Positions 10,374 through 22,589 are shown, numbered from the stretch's first letter. The stretch is DNA of 64,000 nt from Terfezia claveryi (GCA_015179025.1 WHUX01000003.1:1-64000); one strand, 5' to 3'. The notes: generated by a model not told the origin, from the letters alone. Made by a program: numbers and translations.

Positions 10374-13300
10374 CTACGTATGTAGATCAATATGGTTGTT
10401 AATAATATAAAGCTCCCTATCATGGATCGGGACTAGGTGAGCTATACCCTCTATGTCTGCAATTCTTATCACATGATTCTTCGATAGCAATCCGACGCGC
10501 ACCATGCCCTCTGGGCCATTGAGTGTCGATGATCCTACTATTGTCATTAGTGAAATATGAGTAAGGCAGTACGTATCTTTGGCTGCTATATCTCGCAGTT
10601 TAAACAAAGTATTTAGTTTGGCAAGAACCCTACCATCAAGTCCACTAGGGACCTTCTTCTGTGCTGACTTGCGACGTCAGACAAATACCCAGTCATGCCT
10701 TTCATCTTGGTTGCAGAATAACTTACCTCCAGTGCATCGTACATGGTGTAGCATGTGTCCATTACTATTGAATGTTGGAACCGCAACTTAGAGAGTATGA
10801 AATGCCTCTAATGGGGCATCCTGTAGACATGTGACGTCAGTTTCAGGGTTGGATGACTGGGTATAATGATTGCATGCAAGATAGTCATTGTTAGTACTCT
10901 GACGTCCTGTAGCTGGTAGAGTTTCTCCAATGTTTCCAGATTATATATATCTGTTGTAGTTAGCAGTCCTTGCAACTTACATCTGGTCAGCTCAGGAGCA
11001 GCATCACTAGAGAGATGTAAACCCTTATGTGTCGGACTAATAATACTCCTTATTTTGTCGGGCATGTGGGGAAGATCAGAGATCCATTGTTCAAGATTTC
11101 TTTCTCGCATGGTGAAATGGTGTGCCTGCGTATAAGACTGAAGGATTTGTGGCAATATATTGATATAGTTACTGCAACGGTATGCATCTTTGAGAGGCCT
11201 ATGTGAAGCCTCACAGATCTCTATTGAATATTGCGGAGAGATCGGTATTTGGCTATTTATTCCACGAAATGCGATATTAAATACATCTTTGGAAAGTTGT
11301 AGTATGCACCACTGGTAAGGGTCTCGTTCACCAATTCCTCAGTCTCTAGTTGCAACTCCAGCTAGAGCTTGCATCATTTAGAGGGTGTAGCGGGACGTAA
11401 TTCATCCGATGCCAGTAGGTGGTGATGTTCTGCACGGAGGTCTTTCAATGCTATCTTTGCTGCAGCCTTAGTGGACTTTGTTGTACGAAATCTGAGGAAC
11501 ACCTCTTTGTGCTTATGAAAGTCCTCGAGGTAATCCTTTATTGATTAGATTGTTCCCGAAGTATGCACCTTGTATTGTGCAATAAGAATGAAGTCCGTTA
11601 AATATCGAACACAGAGTATTGCCTTGTGGTAAGATGCTCTATATCGGGTTTCAATTGCAGGGATGTCTGATCTCCTAGTGAGTGCAGCTGTAAACACTGC
11701 CAGAAGTACCCATAGTAGATTGCGCATTTCCTTACCCTGCCATTAGGTGATAGAATGGTATGCCTTGTTTGGCCTAGTAAACTCCGGGAAGGGTGGTAAT
11801 CGAGACCATATGTGATCGAACACCGTAAGACGTCCAACGTGATCCAGGAATTCCTGGATCCACTTCATTAGATGGGTAAGCATCCTCAGGAAAAGTTTGT
11901 ACAAGGTATCACCGCGAAAAAGAGTATGAGGTTCAAGGTTGGGGAGATGCCAAAGGGCATTGTTGATCCTCTTAATACTGTCGGATTCAAGCATGTGCAG
12001 GTTAGATTTGTGGTATGCAGTGGCATACTGGAAGTGTTGCCATGTATTGTATAGTATGTCTGGAAGATCCCCAAATTCGTTGGGAGGGGCAATGCAGACT
12101 GGGCATCTGTTGGAAAGAATACTATGGATCATGACATTCTCCATGTGGTCTGCCAACCAGGTAGACAGCCTAGGCATGCAGTTGTATACCTTTTCATCAC
12201 AACATACTATCTCAGTCCCTTGCTAAATTCTTGCGTCGGCCAGGGGACTGAGTATGGAACTCAGGATCCCATATATAACCTGGAGGGTGTCCAATTCCTG
12301 AGCCTCGACAGAGTACCTGAGAATTCTATCAAGGCATTTCGGAGGGATCAGAAGTAGGGCAATAGGAATCTATGCATTCATGGTCAGTTTATTGCGAATG
12401 GTGGATTTGATATTCCCAATACTTATATACAGCAGCCATAACTTCTTGTCCCCAAAGAAGTTGGTGAGATGGGTTTGATCCGACGCCAAAAGGACCAGGA
12501 CCACCGTATACCCGATGGGAACTTGCATCTGGAAGACGTAAGCAAGCAGCTATAGTAGGGTAATTTAATTAGGGTGCATACCTGTTGATCCCACCACCAT
12601 GATCGTGTATTCAGCTCGGAATATATTCTCTCATTATCCGAGTTGAACAACTTTACCGGTTCCTAGAGCATATGTTTTTTAAAGGCTCGCTGCTGCAATA
12701 GATATTTGATACAATCTATTATGTTGCAATAGTAGAAATCGGCCTTGGGATACTCAGTATATTGAACTGATTCTATTGCCCACTCAGGATCGGTAACCAT
12801 TTTGTCAGTTTGTCTGGTGAATGTGTGCCCCAATTTAAAGGAGACACCAGACATCGAGGGGTTGGCGGGTGACCCTGACAAGATGTTATCCCGAAAAAAA
12901 TCATCAATCTTAGTTAGGGGTACCTTGCTGAAAGTAAAAAACTGGGCCAGCTTGAAATCATGGGCATTATAGAAGGGATGAAGATGATTGTATCCTGGTA
13001 ATCATTGCACTGAGAATGGAAAATCTCGGAGTAGTTGGCCTGCTTGATATCCAGCTGGCAACTGCCGAATCTGGTCAGTTTTATATAATTTGGCATCGGA
13101 GGGGGAATTGGTGGATTCCTAAATTGGTTCTGCATCCGAGTCATTTGCCGGATCATCAATATCGTCATATTTCATTGGCTGGAAATCTCCGTAGAGTTGT
13201 TGTATTCAGCCAAGGTCATCCCTATCAATATCTTGACTAAAGTCATCCTTATCCTCATCATTATCTGAAATCCTTCCACCAGAACCTTCACTATCTAGTG

Positions 13301-13545
13301 TCAGTATGATCAATACCTGAAATGCCTCGAGGAGAAGCTTCACCTTCATAGGTCAATATGGGGCCTGATTGTTCTATGTTGGCCTCTGTATGCTGTGGAA
13401 TATTGTTTTGCTGACATGCATGAGGGGTGAATGTTTCATGTTTGTCTAGATGTTTGTTCTCGATGTAATTAGTATATACTCCCTAAGAAGCATATATACT
13501 ATTGCACTAGGGACAACAGGTTTTGTTGCTGTTCATTTTGGAAGT
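10374..13545 (-). pseudogene. Plavaka-type DDE transposase pseudogene
   Basis: Minus-strand fragments in correct order match the Plavaka transposase family known mostly from fungi. Near 13440-13530 there is a C2H2 finger start (CCP-CNSIYAS). At 12663-12881 come the GVSFKLGHTFTRQTDKMV and DPEWAIESVQYTEYPK stretches. At 12585-12650 is LFNSDNERIYSELNT, and at 11743-12177 the cysteine-containing middle. 10374-11155 holds the C-terminal part (FKLRDIAAKDTYCLTHISLM). A 53-bp intron at 12529-12581 (GTATGC...CCAG) restores the frame between SWWWDQQ and MQVPIGYTV, so the frame break at that point is a real intron. Other stops and shifts remain, so it is dead. GC content is higher and RIP-like decay milder than in the LINE to its left. 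Confidence 0.75.
12529..12581 (-). other. Predicted intron in the Plavaka transposase
   Basis: Minus-strand donor GTATGC, acceptor CCAG, 53 bp. Splicing joins two conserved segments in frame, which is the reason for calling it. Confidence 0.6.
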
Positions 13546-13732
13546 TGGGTATCTGTAGGGTAGTTTTGCAATTGGTGAGTGGGTAAAAAGCGAAGTTTGA
13601 AGTGATTTTGTGAAGTGATGTTGTTTAAGTGTTCTGCTAAGCTCGTCGGGGGTTTGCCTGATGCAGTCGGATGACTGTCTAATTATGAGTTCCTTGGCGA
13701 ACAAATAAAAATTAAAAAGTAAAAAACTGAAG

Positions 13733-13809
13733 AAGAATTGAACCCGTGTCTTGCTAGTCACCTAGATAAGCTCAATGTCAACTCAATCTCTAACTACTAC
13801 ACCATAACT
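13733..13809 (-). ncRNA. tRNA-like sequence, possible tRNA pseudogene or SINE head
   Basis: The minus strand has an A-box-like TGGTGTAGTAGTTAGAG near the start and a B-box-like GGGTTCAATTC about 50 nt later, the spacing of Pol III internal promoters. A T-rich run follows (CAGTTTTTTAC). I could not fold a convincing anticodon arm, so a functional tRNA is unlikely. Confidence 0.35.
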
Positions 13810-13829
13810 CATTATGCAAAATAAGTAAC

Positions 13830-14339
13830 AATAAAGCTATATGTACAACATTAGTGTAGTAATCTCAGAATTTATTAATATTCGAAGCAAACTTGAGGTT
13901 GTTCCCGTATGCATATTGTTGTGTTGTATATACTACCCTAGTATGCATGTAGACTAAGCTTGTCCTGGAGTGAGCTAGTGCTGTTGGGTTCAGACATGAC
14001 CCAGCACATACATTACTTTCTATCTGTTTTGAAGTTTGACCTCAAACGGTCATGATTTCAAAGCTCAAATGAAGGCCTTTGCCTATGTAGTATATAAAAG
14101 ACCCAATGTAACCCGTCAAGTCATAGTGAATCATCATTCCTAATCTACATACTATATCCACTTAAAAAACAGCCACCCTTGCGTTAAGCACAACACCAAG
14201 ATCTTATTTAGACATATTTCCGTAGAAGGTAATCTTCTATTTACTCAAACTTATACCCGATGCACGAGGAGGACAACCCAACTAACCCAGACTAGACTAA
14301 CAAGACCCATATTCAACTAAAATAGTTACTCCGAAGAAC
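13830..14339. other. No gene seen
   Basis: Mixed-composition spacer with short A/C-rich stretches; no frame, repeat or RNA signal I can support. Confidence 0.4.
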
Positions 14340-15250
14340 CTAATTCAGAACTCAAAGACTGACTTGGGGTGGGACACTTGAGATGCCAACTACACATCAT
14401 GGCGCAATGCTGTCAAGGACTATTGTGCCCAATATTCAATCCGAAGTTGGGCCTCAGCAAGCCAAAATGAGAAAGATGCTCTTATCATTGCTTCTCACAG
14501 CCTAACTGGATTTAGAAGTTCCATGAGGAATGGACTGGCCAGTAGGTCTGAGTCCCACAAAAAGGCACTAGAGGCACTACTATAAGATTGCCTGAAGAAA
14601 CATTCTGAGACATCAAAAAACCTGGCTATCAAGCGTACTCGAAAGAGGGCATATGATCACGAAAACTCTGATAAAGAAAATGACATCTCCGATGCCGGTA
14701 AAGCTGCAGGGACAGCAGTGGTATTCTGGGTATGTGATCCTGAGATAGGAGGGCATATGGATATCAATAGGTGGATCTGGGATGAATAGGATAGGAGGAG
14801 ATTAGGGGTTATTCAGACAATGACTCTAGACGGGATTTGGGATATGGTCAAAGCTCATGTTCCTGCTGATTGAAAGGTTCAAGAAATATTAGGCGCACTC
14901 AGATACCCGAACCCTCCTAACCTCAACTTTCCTGCCGACTATACTGGTCTCCATTCTGATGCAGAGGTGAAGGCATTTTTCCAAATGTCTAAAAGTAACC
15001 CAGTACGCCTAATAGTATTATTCCATTCTGTACCCCCAAAAGCCAATACCCCTCCCGAGCTGATCTTTACTTCGAACTTGAGAAGTTTATCCCCCGGAAT
15101 GAATATGAAGATTTTCCCGAAGATTCTGATGCGAATGTATGCAATGTTACTGGGGTCCATCGGCGTTGGATGCCTACAAAAGACCATATTTTGGAACAAC
15201 ACAAGTATGAACTCTGTAGAAGAGTGGCCCGCTAGTAGGAAACCCTAAAC
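14340..15250 (+). pseudogene. Decayed unknown coding region
   Basis: One plus-strand frame runs for about 260 codons with only a few stops. It includes TSWRNAVKDYCAQYSIRSWA, a basic segment (KRTRKRAYDH) near 14640, and FPADYTGLHSDAEVKAFFQM near 14930. A frame change near 15100 leads into an acidic piece. I do not recognise the family. The low stop density compared with the flanks suggests a former protein, perhaps of a mobile element, but no catalytic motif is visible. Confidence 0.4.
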
Positions 15251-16249
15251 AATATCAAGAAGGAGCACAAGCGCCTCTTCCCAAATGCAGGTATCATCGA
15301 TTCTAATGATGAGGGTTACTGCTATATTTGATGCCTCAAATGGCCAATAATTACCTTTGGTCCTCAACTTGTCAAGGCACATCAGGTGGTAGCCGTAGGG
15401 CGTCAGGCTACTCAATTGAACTGACTTTTGGGCGTTTGACGGATAGTGAGCAAAGTTCGTGGATTGAATGCAGCCTAATACCATTAGGAGACGATAAATG
15501 CCTAAGCTCCACCCCCGCCCGCACTCCCCAACCTCACCATCCCTACCTTCCTAAACCCTCTAAACGCAAATCAGCTGCCTGCTATAGGTGGTCAGTAGTA
15601 ACTGAGGCAATGGAAGCAGTAGGGGGAAACGGAGGCAGTGAGGATCAATATATAACTTTGGACGTCGGGTATTATTCGGGTTGTATTTTAGGGGTTTTAT
15701 TTCAGGGTTAGTTATTTTGTTTTTAGTTGGTTTTTTTTATTGTTAGTCGAGTTCGTTTATGGTTAGTCGGATTTTCTTGTGATTAGTCTCAGTGCTTTTA
15801 GAGTTAGTCGGGTGTTAGTCTGGTTGAGTCAGGTGTTTGTTTATCTAGATAGTTTTTTTTAAAATACTAGTTATCTAGATAGGATTGGCATTAAAGGCAG
15901 ATAGAAGACACTCGATATAGCATATCACCCATTGATCTCTAGTGTGCTGGGTTAGCCCAAATTCTCGACTCCTCACATCCACTCTTTATCACCTCTTGTA
16001 AACTTCCTCATCCCCTATATCTACTCTTTATAGCCTCCTATTAACATTCTCATCCCTTACATCCACAAATCCGAAGTGCAGCAGGTACTATTGAGCACGA
16101 AATTAAGGAAGTTAATCATCAATTATAGGCCTATCCTTATTCCCTATATCTATCTTGCATAATATCATGATGCCCAAGTTCTTAAGGGGTTAAAAGATGA
16201 TAAACTGTTATTGAGGGGGACCAAGAGGAGGAAGTTGAGGAGACTGTAC
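15251..16249. other. Spacer with GTTAGTCG-rich tract
   Basis: Contains a T/G-rich stretch at about 15705-15860 in which GTTAGTCG or close forms recur. No gene recognised. Confidence 0.4.
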
Positions 16250-18156
16250 TGCAGCCTCCTCACATACAACTCTCCAAACGATATGCCACGTCAGATGCTA
16301 CACACCCTACAAGAAAAGTACACATTGACTATGGTGCTGCCCTCATACCGAGTTCCAGGGTGTGAGTGAGTACTACCCCACAACTAAATCAGGATCAGTC
16401 TGGCTGACCATGATGTACATAGTCCTCCCCACCACCACTCTCTGCTAGCAGAGGGCGGCTGCATACTCACACCGTATCTGGTACAAGTAATACACCAAGT
16501 GATAGGTTCAGCTTAGACTCAGAAGACCATAATACACATCAGTAGGATGGGCCTGACCGTATGGCCAAGAAGCCGTCTCACGTCGGGCCGAGATCACGCT
16601 CATTCTTCACTATACCAGAGCAATACAAGGAACTCATGACTCGAGTGGCCTCGCATGTGCGATACTACACTTTGTTCGCAAATCCTATGCTGAATGCAGA
16701 GGTGATCTAGCAACTGTTGTCTGTAAGCTGGATTAAGGTGCAAGAGGATACTGGCCAAGAACTGGAATATATCAAAATTGCAAACATACATGTATGTAAT
16801 ATTCCCTATCTGTGATGTCGGATGTTAATCTAAACTCGCACAGCTCCACAGCATACATTTATGAACTCGCTCCCATCTTGTTTACAAATATAAATACAAC
16901 ATTGTCGAGGTCTTTGGGTTGTCCAAGCTGCTATAACATGAGATTGCTGAGCAAGTGAAATACCTGTTACTAGAGGAACAGTTCATTTACCATGCTGATG
17001 GCCCAGAGGTAAAGGTTCCTCACAGTGTCGAAAGGCTTACATATCTAACTCATATAGACCCACCAAAGGCATTTCTGAATGAGCGAAATAATGAACGTCA
17101 TTTTCCGCAAGTATTTTGCCTCAGTCAAGATGCGCAGGAATTTCAATGATACCTTCTTTAATTCTATCAATAAAGTGTTCATTTGCCTTGTTACCTCTGT
17201 GATGCGTCATTGCCTAAAGTCATGGACCATAGGAGTATATGTGGAACCACCCAAAACTGGGGATTTCAAATACAATACATCCATTTGTAAGTACTTCTAA
17301 TCCGACGTAACGAGGTTACGTTTTGACATGTATAGCAACATACAAACGCTTTCTAGCCACCTGGAATGCACACCCCAGGAAAGTACGTATGCTCCTCTTG
17401 GCTACCATAAAGGCAGATATAGTTGGCAGCTGCATAACTCAAGAGATATCTGGAATTAGACTAACCCCTCAACATTGGTGATACCTCAGCCTTTGAAGCT
17501 GAGCTCATCCAAGAACTTCTCTAGACCAAACAAGCAACTCAGCTTGCACAGCAATGTATTCCCGATGGCATGCAGCAATAAAGTGTTCATTTGCCTTGTC
17601 ACCTCTGCGATACGTCATTGCCTAAAGTCATGGACCATAGGAGTATATGTAGAACCACCCAAAACTGGGGATTTCAAATACAATACATCCATTTGTAAGT
17701 ACTTCTAATCCAACGTAACAAGGTTACGTTTTGACGTGTATAGTAACATACAAACGCTTTCTAGCCACCTGGAATGCACACTCCAGGAAAGTACGTATGC
17801 TCCTCTTGGCTGCCATAAAGGTAGATTTGGTGCATAATTGGCAGCTGTACAACTCAAGAGATATCTGGAATCAGACCAACCCCTCAACATTAGTGATACC
17901 TCGGCCTTTGAAGCTGAGCTCATGCAAGAACTTCTCTAGACCAAACAAGCAACTCAGCTTGCACAGCAACGCATTCCCAACAGCATGCGGCACCTTGCTT
18001 ATACTGAAAAGGATGAAGACTACTCCCTTGGTAAGTTTTACGTCTTTCTATACTCATTACGCATTCAAGGCTAACTCCATCTTTGATGTTCAAGACGATG
18101 AACACCAAACCTCTGATGATGAGCAGACCGAGAATGATCTTGATATAGACGAATAA
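16250..18156 (+). pseudogene. Decayed unknown coding region, possibly DUF6532-like
   Basis: Plus-strand fragments such as CLVTSVMRHCLKSWTIG and YKRFLATWNAHSRKVRMLLL resemble, by memory only, the helical fungal DUF6532 proteins, where a central 'ATAI...L..W..G' block is followed by a C-terminal 'Y...L..L..' helix. The similarity is weak. The end (18080-18156) is acidic: DDEHQTSDDEQTENDLDIDE. A GTAAGT donor directly follows the conserved block in both copies of the internal duplication, suggesting a former intron. Frames are otherwise broken. Confidence 0.3.
17169..17992 (+). repeat. 408-bp tandem duplication
   Basis: Copy 1 is 17169-17576, copy 2 starts at 17577 with the same AATAAAGTGTTCATTTGCC and runs to about 17992. 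Copy 2 carries a small insertion near 17830 and scattered, mostly transition, differences. Confidence 0.85.
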
Positions 18157-18589
18157 GCTTGGGGATTACATGGGGCGGATTTATTGGCATTTTGTTTTCT
18201 GACTTTGCATTAATTTTCTTTTTTTCCGGGGTTTTTTTTTTGGGAGGGGTAGGAATTAGCTAGGTAGAAGTCAAATATATATAATATCAAACTAGAACTA
18301 GGTACCATACCTAATGCCCGTCCTGAATTCACCTGCTTAATCCTAATGCATCCCCGATGAACAAGGTCGGGAACCCTGCATTGGCAACGTGAGCTTTGAC
18401 CACCTCAGAGTTGAGGACGTGCAGGAATTTGCGTAAGCATTAGAGAAGAGTAAGCAATAAACCAATGGCGTTGGGGAAGCAGGTTGTGCTTACGACAGTG
18501 TCTGGAATGGTTCTTAATTCGGATTTATATCAGGAATGCAGGCCCAACTTACAAAGATGTCAGGGACATGGGTTCACCCACCAAATGCG

Positions 18590-18850
18590 TCAGGATCAAG
18601 TTCGAATTAGCTTTGCATTCTAGAAGCAGAAGCACACATATCTTGCGTCCCAGGAGGGAGAGCACCTGCCACGCCCATATGTTGTATCCCAAGAGTGGGA
18701 GCAGAGTGCATTGCGTCCCAAGCATGCGTGCAAACTGCTAGTGCATTCTGACGCACGAGCACCGAGCTTTGGTGTCCTGATTTTAAGTTTTCATCCTGTG
18801 CGTCCTGTGCGTCCTGTATATCCAGATGCATAGGACGCAAACACAATTTC
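18590..18850. repeat. GCGTCC-motif repeat DNA
   Basis: Recurring TTGCGTCCCA and CCTGTGCGTCCTGTGCGTCC words with reverse-complement forms (GGACGCAA at 18833-18840). Related in word content to 9885-9970. The class is unknown. Confidence 0.5.
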
Positions 18851-19879
18851 TTGCTGATGTATATACTAGTTTCTCTAGTCTCAAGACTTAATAGTAGATT
18901 GTTGAGAACCTACAACACCCCCCCTTAACCTTATTGAGATATTTGCCTCTTATTAATAATTTCTTGTATAATCTGTTATAAAAAGTTGGGATTTAAAGGA
19001 AATTCTATATCTACTATAATACCAGCATAGTCTACTATTGCCTTCTCTTCTACAAAAAAGAATAGCTACCTATCTTAGTAAACTGTAGACCTATCCTAAT
19101 GGGTCTCTAGTACCCTCCAATGCAACGTAGTATACTCTATACTATATAGCTCTGTAATATACTAGATAGGTACATCTAGCTCTCATAAAGTATCCTTGAT
19201 CATATCTTACAGCTGTTACTCTATATACTTCAGTATTTTTATAAGGGAGAGGCTTTAGTCATATTGCTCTGGCTTTCATAATTCGACTGATATAGATTGA
19301 TACCCATTCTATTTACTTGAGGAAGTACTGTAGCTAGGGAAAGGCTGAGGAGACAGGTGCAGCTATATGTCTTAGATAGTGAACATTAAATAGTAGTTGC
19401 TTACTAATAGGCTTACAAGAGTAGAATGTTTAGTAGGGTAGATAGGGGTCTTTTTGGTTGCATTTTTTAAGCTTAGAAGACTAGGCATTTATACAATCTA
19501 TTGTCCTATAGATATACCAAATCTTTTAAGATAAGGGAATAGGGCTATATTATAGCCTTAGGCTCTATAGATGTATAGATTTCCAAAAAAAAAAAAAAAA
19601 AAAACTTGATATGAGAAGGACCAGTGAGAGGTTGTACATAGTTATGTTTGGAAATATATTTAAGCTTCTACAATTGAAAAAATGTAGAAAGTAAAAGTGG
19701 AGCTTTTATACTATTTATATCTAAAAGAAAGAGAATATCTTTATAATAATTGGGATAATAAGAAAACATAGGCATATATACTAAAAGTCTATTCTATGAA
19801 TTATTTATATACTAATATCTAGTATTTTAGTTCTTAAGGTGCCATACCTACTATTACCAAAAACTTGGAGCCAACTCTA
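18851..19879. other. AT-rich, RIP-like decayed DNA
   Basis: High TA content, dense TAG/TAA on both strands and an A19-20 run near 19585-19605. Reads like an old transposon, but I could not assign a family. Confidence 0.4.
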
Positions 19880-20898
19880 CTTAAAGGAATAAAAGTATTC
19901 ATCCTTCGGCCAAACAATTTCTAAATCTACAAATTACTTTAGATAAGTGTACTCTATGCTTAATGAAATATTTGGTTGCTATGCATAACAAAATTCAATG
20001 CAAGGAAATTGAAAGCCGAACAAAAGTTCCTCGCATCTTTGATTCTTAAGTGGCATTTCAACAACTCTTTGGTCAAGTCACTCATTTTGCTATTGATAAA
20101 ATCAAGTTTGAGTGGAACTTAGCCAAGCTTCTATTTATTGAAGCTGATAATGAGCTTACTTACTATGATTGTTCTTGTGAGATTATTACCCGCTATGCAC
20201 TACCTTATCAGCACCGGCTTCTTCCAATTGTTGTGGAAAATCGACCAATTCCACTATCATTACTACATCCACGCTGGGTAATTAATGGATCTATTGCTCC
20301 TTTCAACTGGCATATGATCGATTCAAATCTACCAGCAGAACTAGCGGAACCAGCAGAACTAGCGGAACCAGCAGAACCAGCGGAACCAGCAGAACTAGCG
20401 GAACCAGCAGAACTAGCGGAACCAGCAGAATTAGTAGAACCAGCAGAACTAGCGGAACCTGTACTTCAACAATCGCATGATATCTATGTTAACCAAGGAC
20501 ATGAGTTGCTAGTTCGCTTACTATATGTCCAAGAACAACTACATCAATCACTTACTGGTGAACAGGCTGAGTACTTTGCAAGCTTACAGCAGGCACATAC
20601 AGCGAAAATGCAGCAAATGTTTCAATCACCAACAGTATCTGCACTACCAGTTGATATAGGAGGAGATGATATGTCCAATAACATACATCAAAAGCGGATC
20701 ATTCAAGAGTTTATACCACCTGCTCTTAACAAGTTCCGGCAAAAAAAAGCTAAGGGAAAAGCTAAGGCGCGTGCTTTAAGTGGTGCAGAGTTGGCCGAAC
20801 GAAATGCACATCCCAAAAAGCGCTGTAGAAGGAGTGAGGTTAGCCATCAAGAGACACAGGAGGTTATTTCTGTTATTGCTTCTACTGCTCCAATGTAA
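19880..20898 (+). pseudogene. MULE transposase C-terminal fragment with SWIM-like motif
   Basis: Open for 282 codons from 20050, but the frame has no ATG at its left end and homologous sequence continues upstream to about 19880 through stops, so this is the tail of a larger protein. YDCSCEIITRYALPYQHRLLP fits a SWIM zinc finger (C-x-C...H), with Tyr where the usual 'PC.H' Cys is expected. The segment LSLLHPRWVINGS is typical downstream of SWIM in fungal MULEs. Residues encoded at 20331-20460 are a PAELAE repeat. A lysine-rich tail (KKAKGKAKARA) follows. The catalytic DDE region is absent. Confidence 0.6.
20331..20460 (+). repeat. Coding minisatellite, PAE/LAE repeats
   Basis: Tandem GCAGAACTAGCGGAACCA-type units encode alternating PAE and LAE triplets. 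Unit size varies between about 9 and 18 bp. Confidence 0.8.
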
Positions 20899-20958
20899 AT
20901 TAGATCATTGGCTTTGGAAATAAACTCTTCCGCCTATAACGCTCCTTATGTAATCACC

Positions 20959-21037
20959 GGACAGGTAGAAAGTACCTGTCCCAGGCCGGAGGAACTTTCT
21001 ACCTGTCCCCGGTCGGACAGGTAGTAAGTACCTGTCC
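20959..21037. repeat. Paired near-palindromes, ACAGGTA...TACCTGT
   Basis: Two 23-bp near-palindromes, 20959-20981 and 21015-21037, each GGACAGGTAG-N-AAGTACCTGTCC in form, with an inverted third half (AACTTTCTACCTGTCCC) between them. They separate the MULE tail from the STAND gene and may be remains of a transposon terminus. Confidence 0.65.
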
Positions 21038-21069
21038 CGAATCAGTCCGGCGGCATCTGGACCTGCAGT

Positions 21070-21839
21070 CAAAGCGCTATAAGGGCAGTGTGTTGGGACT
21101 ACTGGAGTATGAGCGCTTCCAAATGTGGCAGGATAGTAGTATATCTACAGAAAATACAAGCAATCGTATTCTGCAGGGTTATGGGATACCAGGTGCCGGA
21201 AAGACCATCGTCAGGTTGGTTTGGGCTTACCCTGACACATAACATATCAGTGCACGTTGGGCTAATAATAGCCTATAGCTCCATGCTGATTGACCATCTC
21301 GTATCTCATTATGGTGAGCATCGAGTTGCATATATCTACTGTGACTATCGAGAAAGCAAACCAGAATCTACTCAATATTATGGGTAGTATCCTGAAGCAG
21401 CATTTAACCGTCACTACCAACATTCCAGATCAAACTGTGGACCTACTAGAGTCCCTCCAGAAAAACGGCAAAGAAGTAATGATTAAGGATATGTCACAGA
21501 TGTTAAAGTTTGTCATACCACAGACTGCTAGCCATCACTTTCTGTGCATCGATGCTCTGGATGAGCTAGTTCCTGGCCCTCGCCTTGAACTACTCAAAGC
21601 GCTACAAATTGAATTTGGAAGTAGCAGGATTTTACTTACAGGTCGACCTCTTGTAGCATCGGATGTTAGCCGCATACTTCAAATTTACCTGGCGGATGCG
21701 ATTCAAATTACCCCCAACTCCATTGAGGTACGAGCATACTTGAGTCATGAAATTGAGCAGGATCGGGAAATGAACCCAGACGACATGAATCAGCAGCTTA
21801 GGATATTCTGGATGGGATCGTAAGCAAGGCGCAAGGAAT
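21070..21839 (+). pseudogene. STAND gene segment 1: NACHT NTPase domain
   Basis: Walker A GIPGAGKT at 21183-21206 and Walker B FLCIDALDEL at 21540-21569, then ILLTGRP (sensor 1-like) near 21635. A 64-bp intron at 21215-21278 (GTTGGT...TATAG) joins KTIV to SSMLIDHL in the form usual for fungal NACHT proteins. One-base shifts occur near 21355 and 21810. The segment ends at the GTAAGT donor at 21840. In the family the domain binds and hydrolyses ATP or GTP to drive oligomerisation. The N-terminal effector region is absent; a transposon remnant abuts the 5' side. Confidence 0.85.
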
Positions 21840-21955
21840 GTAAGTAGTCAAATGTCTCCTTTTGAGACTGCTGATTCTACTGATACAGAGGACTCTCGAT
21901 ACAAGCATATCGTTCGGACCGGGAGAAGTATGCTTGTAACCAATATATGCTTATA

Positions 21956-22470
21956 GCAAGAGAAAATAGGTAACTATAAAATGAAGTTAACTAGCGCTAG
22001 GAAATGTTGTGGAATAGGTTTATGAATCCAAGCAGAGCATATAAACAAGAAATATCCAAACGAAAGTAGTAGGTGTGGAAGCGGGAATGTCAAGGAGAGG
22101 AGGCACCAGAAAGTCAGTGATCCTGCGCTGAACATGCAGACGCCTGCATTGAATTTCTCGAGTCTCAATACTTTTCTCCTCACGCAGTAGAACATCTTGT
22201 AGGTCTTCTGATATTGGTTGTAGGTTCAGCTTGAAGAGATAAGGGGAGTAATCCTTCAATATGCGCGGGCGCTACCCTGAGGTGTAACCGGTCAAGCTCC
22301 GTCAATGCCTGATGCTGTTGGACAACCGAAGATTTGGAAGTAAGAGGCTATTGTTTTCACAGTCAGTATGTATACATCATCGGATCACTCGGTCTGATAC
22401 AAAACCAAGTAAGCTAATTTGACAGTGAACAGGTGACATGAATGAAATTGAAAGTGCATCATCATTTGAC
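21956..22470. other. P1 left interior, no clear gene
   Basis: A minus-strand frame (22020-22259) encodes a charged, helical-looking peptide (LLREEKSIETREIQCRRL) that I do not recognise. From about 22361 the DNA resembles the spacer between the 5S units. Confidence 0.35.
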
Positions 22471-22589
22471 ATCTACGACCATAGACTGAAGAAAACGAGG
22501 CATCCCGTCCGCTCTGCCATATCTAAGCTTCAGATCGCCAGGCTAGTACTGCAGTGGGTGACCATGCGGGAATCCCTGGTGTTGTAGAT
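22471..22589 (+). rRNA. 5S ribosomal RNA gene, unit 1
   Basis: 119 nt with the eukaryotic 5S signature: CGACCATAG near the 5' end, GGCATCCCGTCCGCTCTGCC, AAGCTTCAGATCGCC in the internal promoter region and GTGGGTGACCATGCGGGAAT. The 5' ATCTACGAC pairs fully with the 3' GTTGTAGAT (helix I, one G-U). A T-rich terminator (TTTTTTAATTTT) follows. First of three units with a 275-bp period. 5S is the Pol III-made RNA of the large ribosomal subunit. Helix I is intact, so this copy could be functional. Confidence 0.9.
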
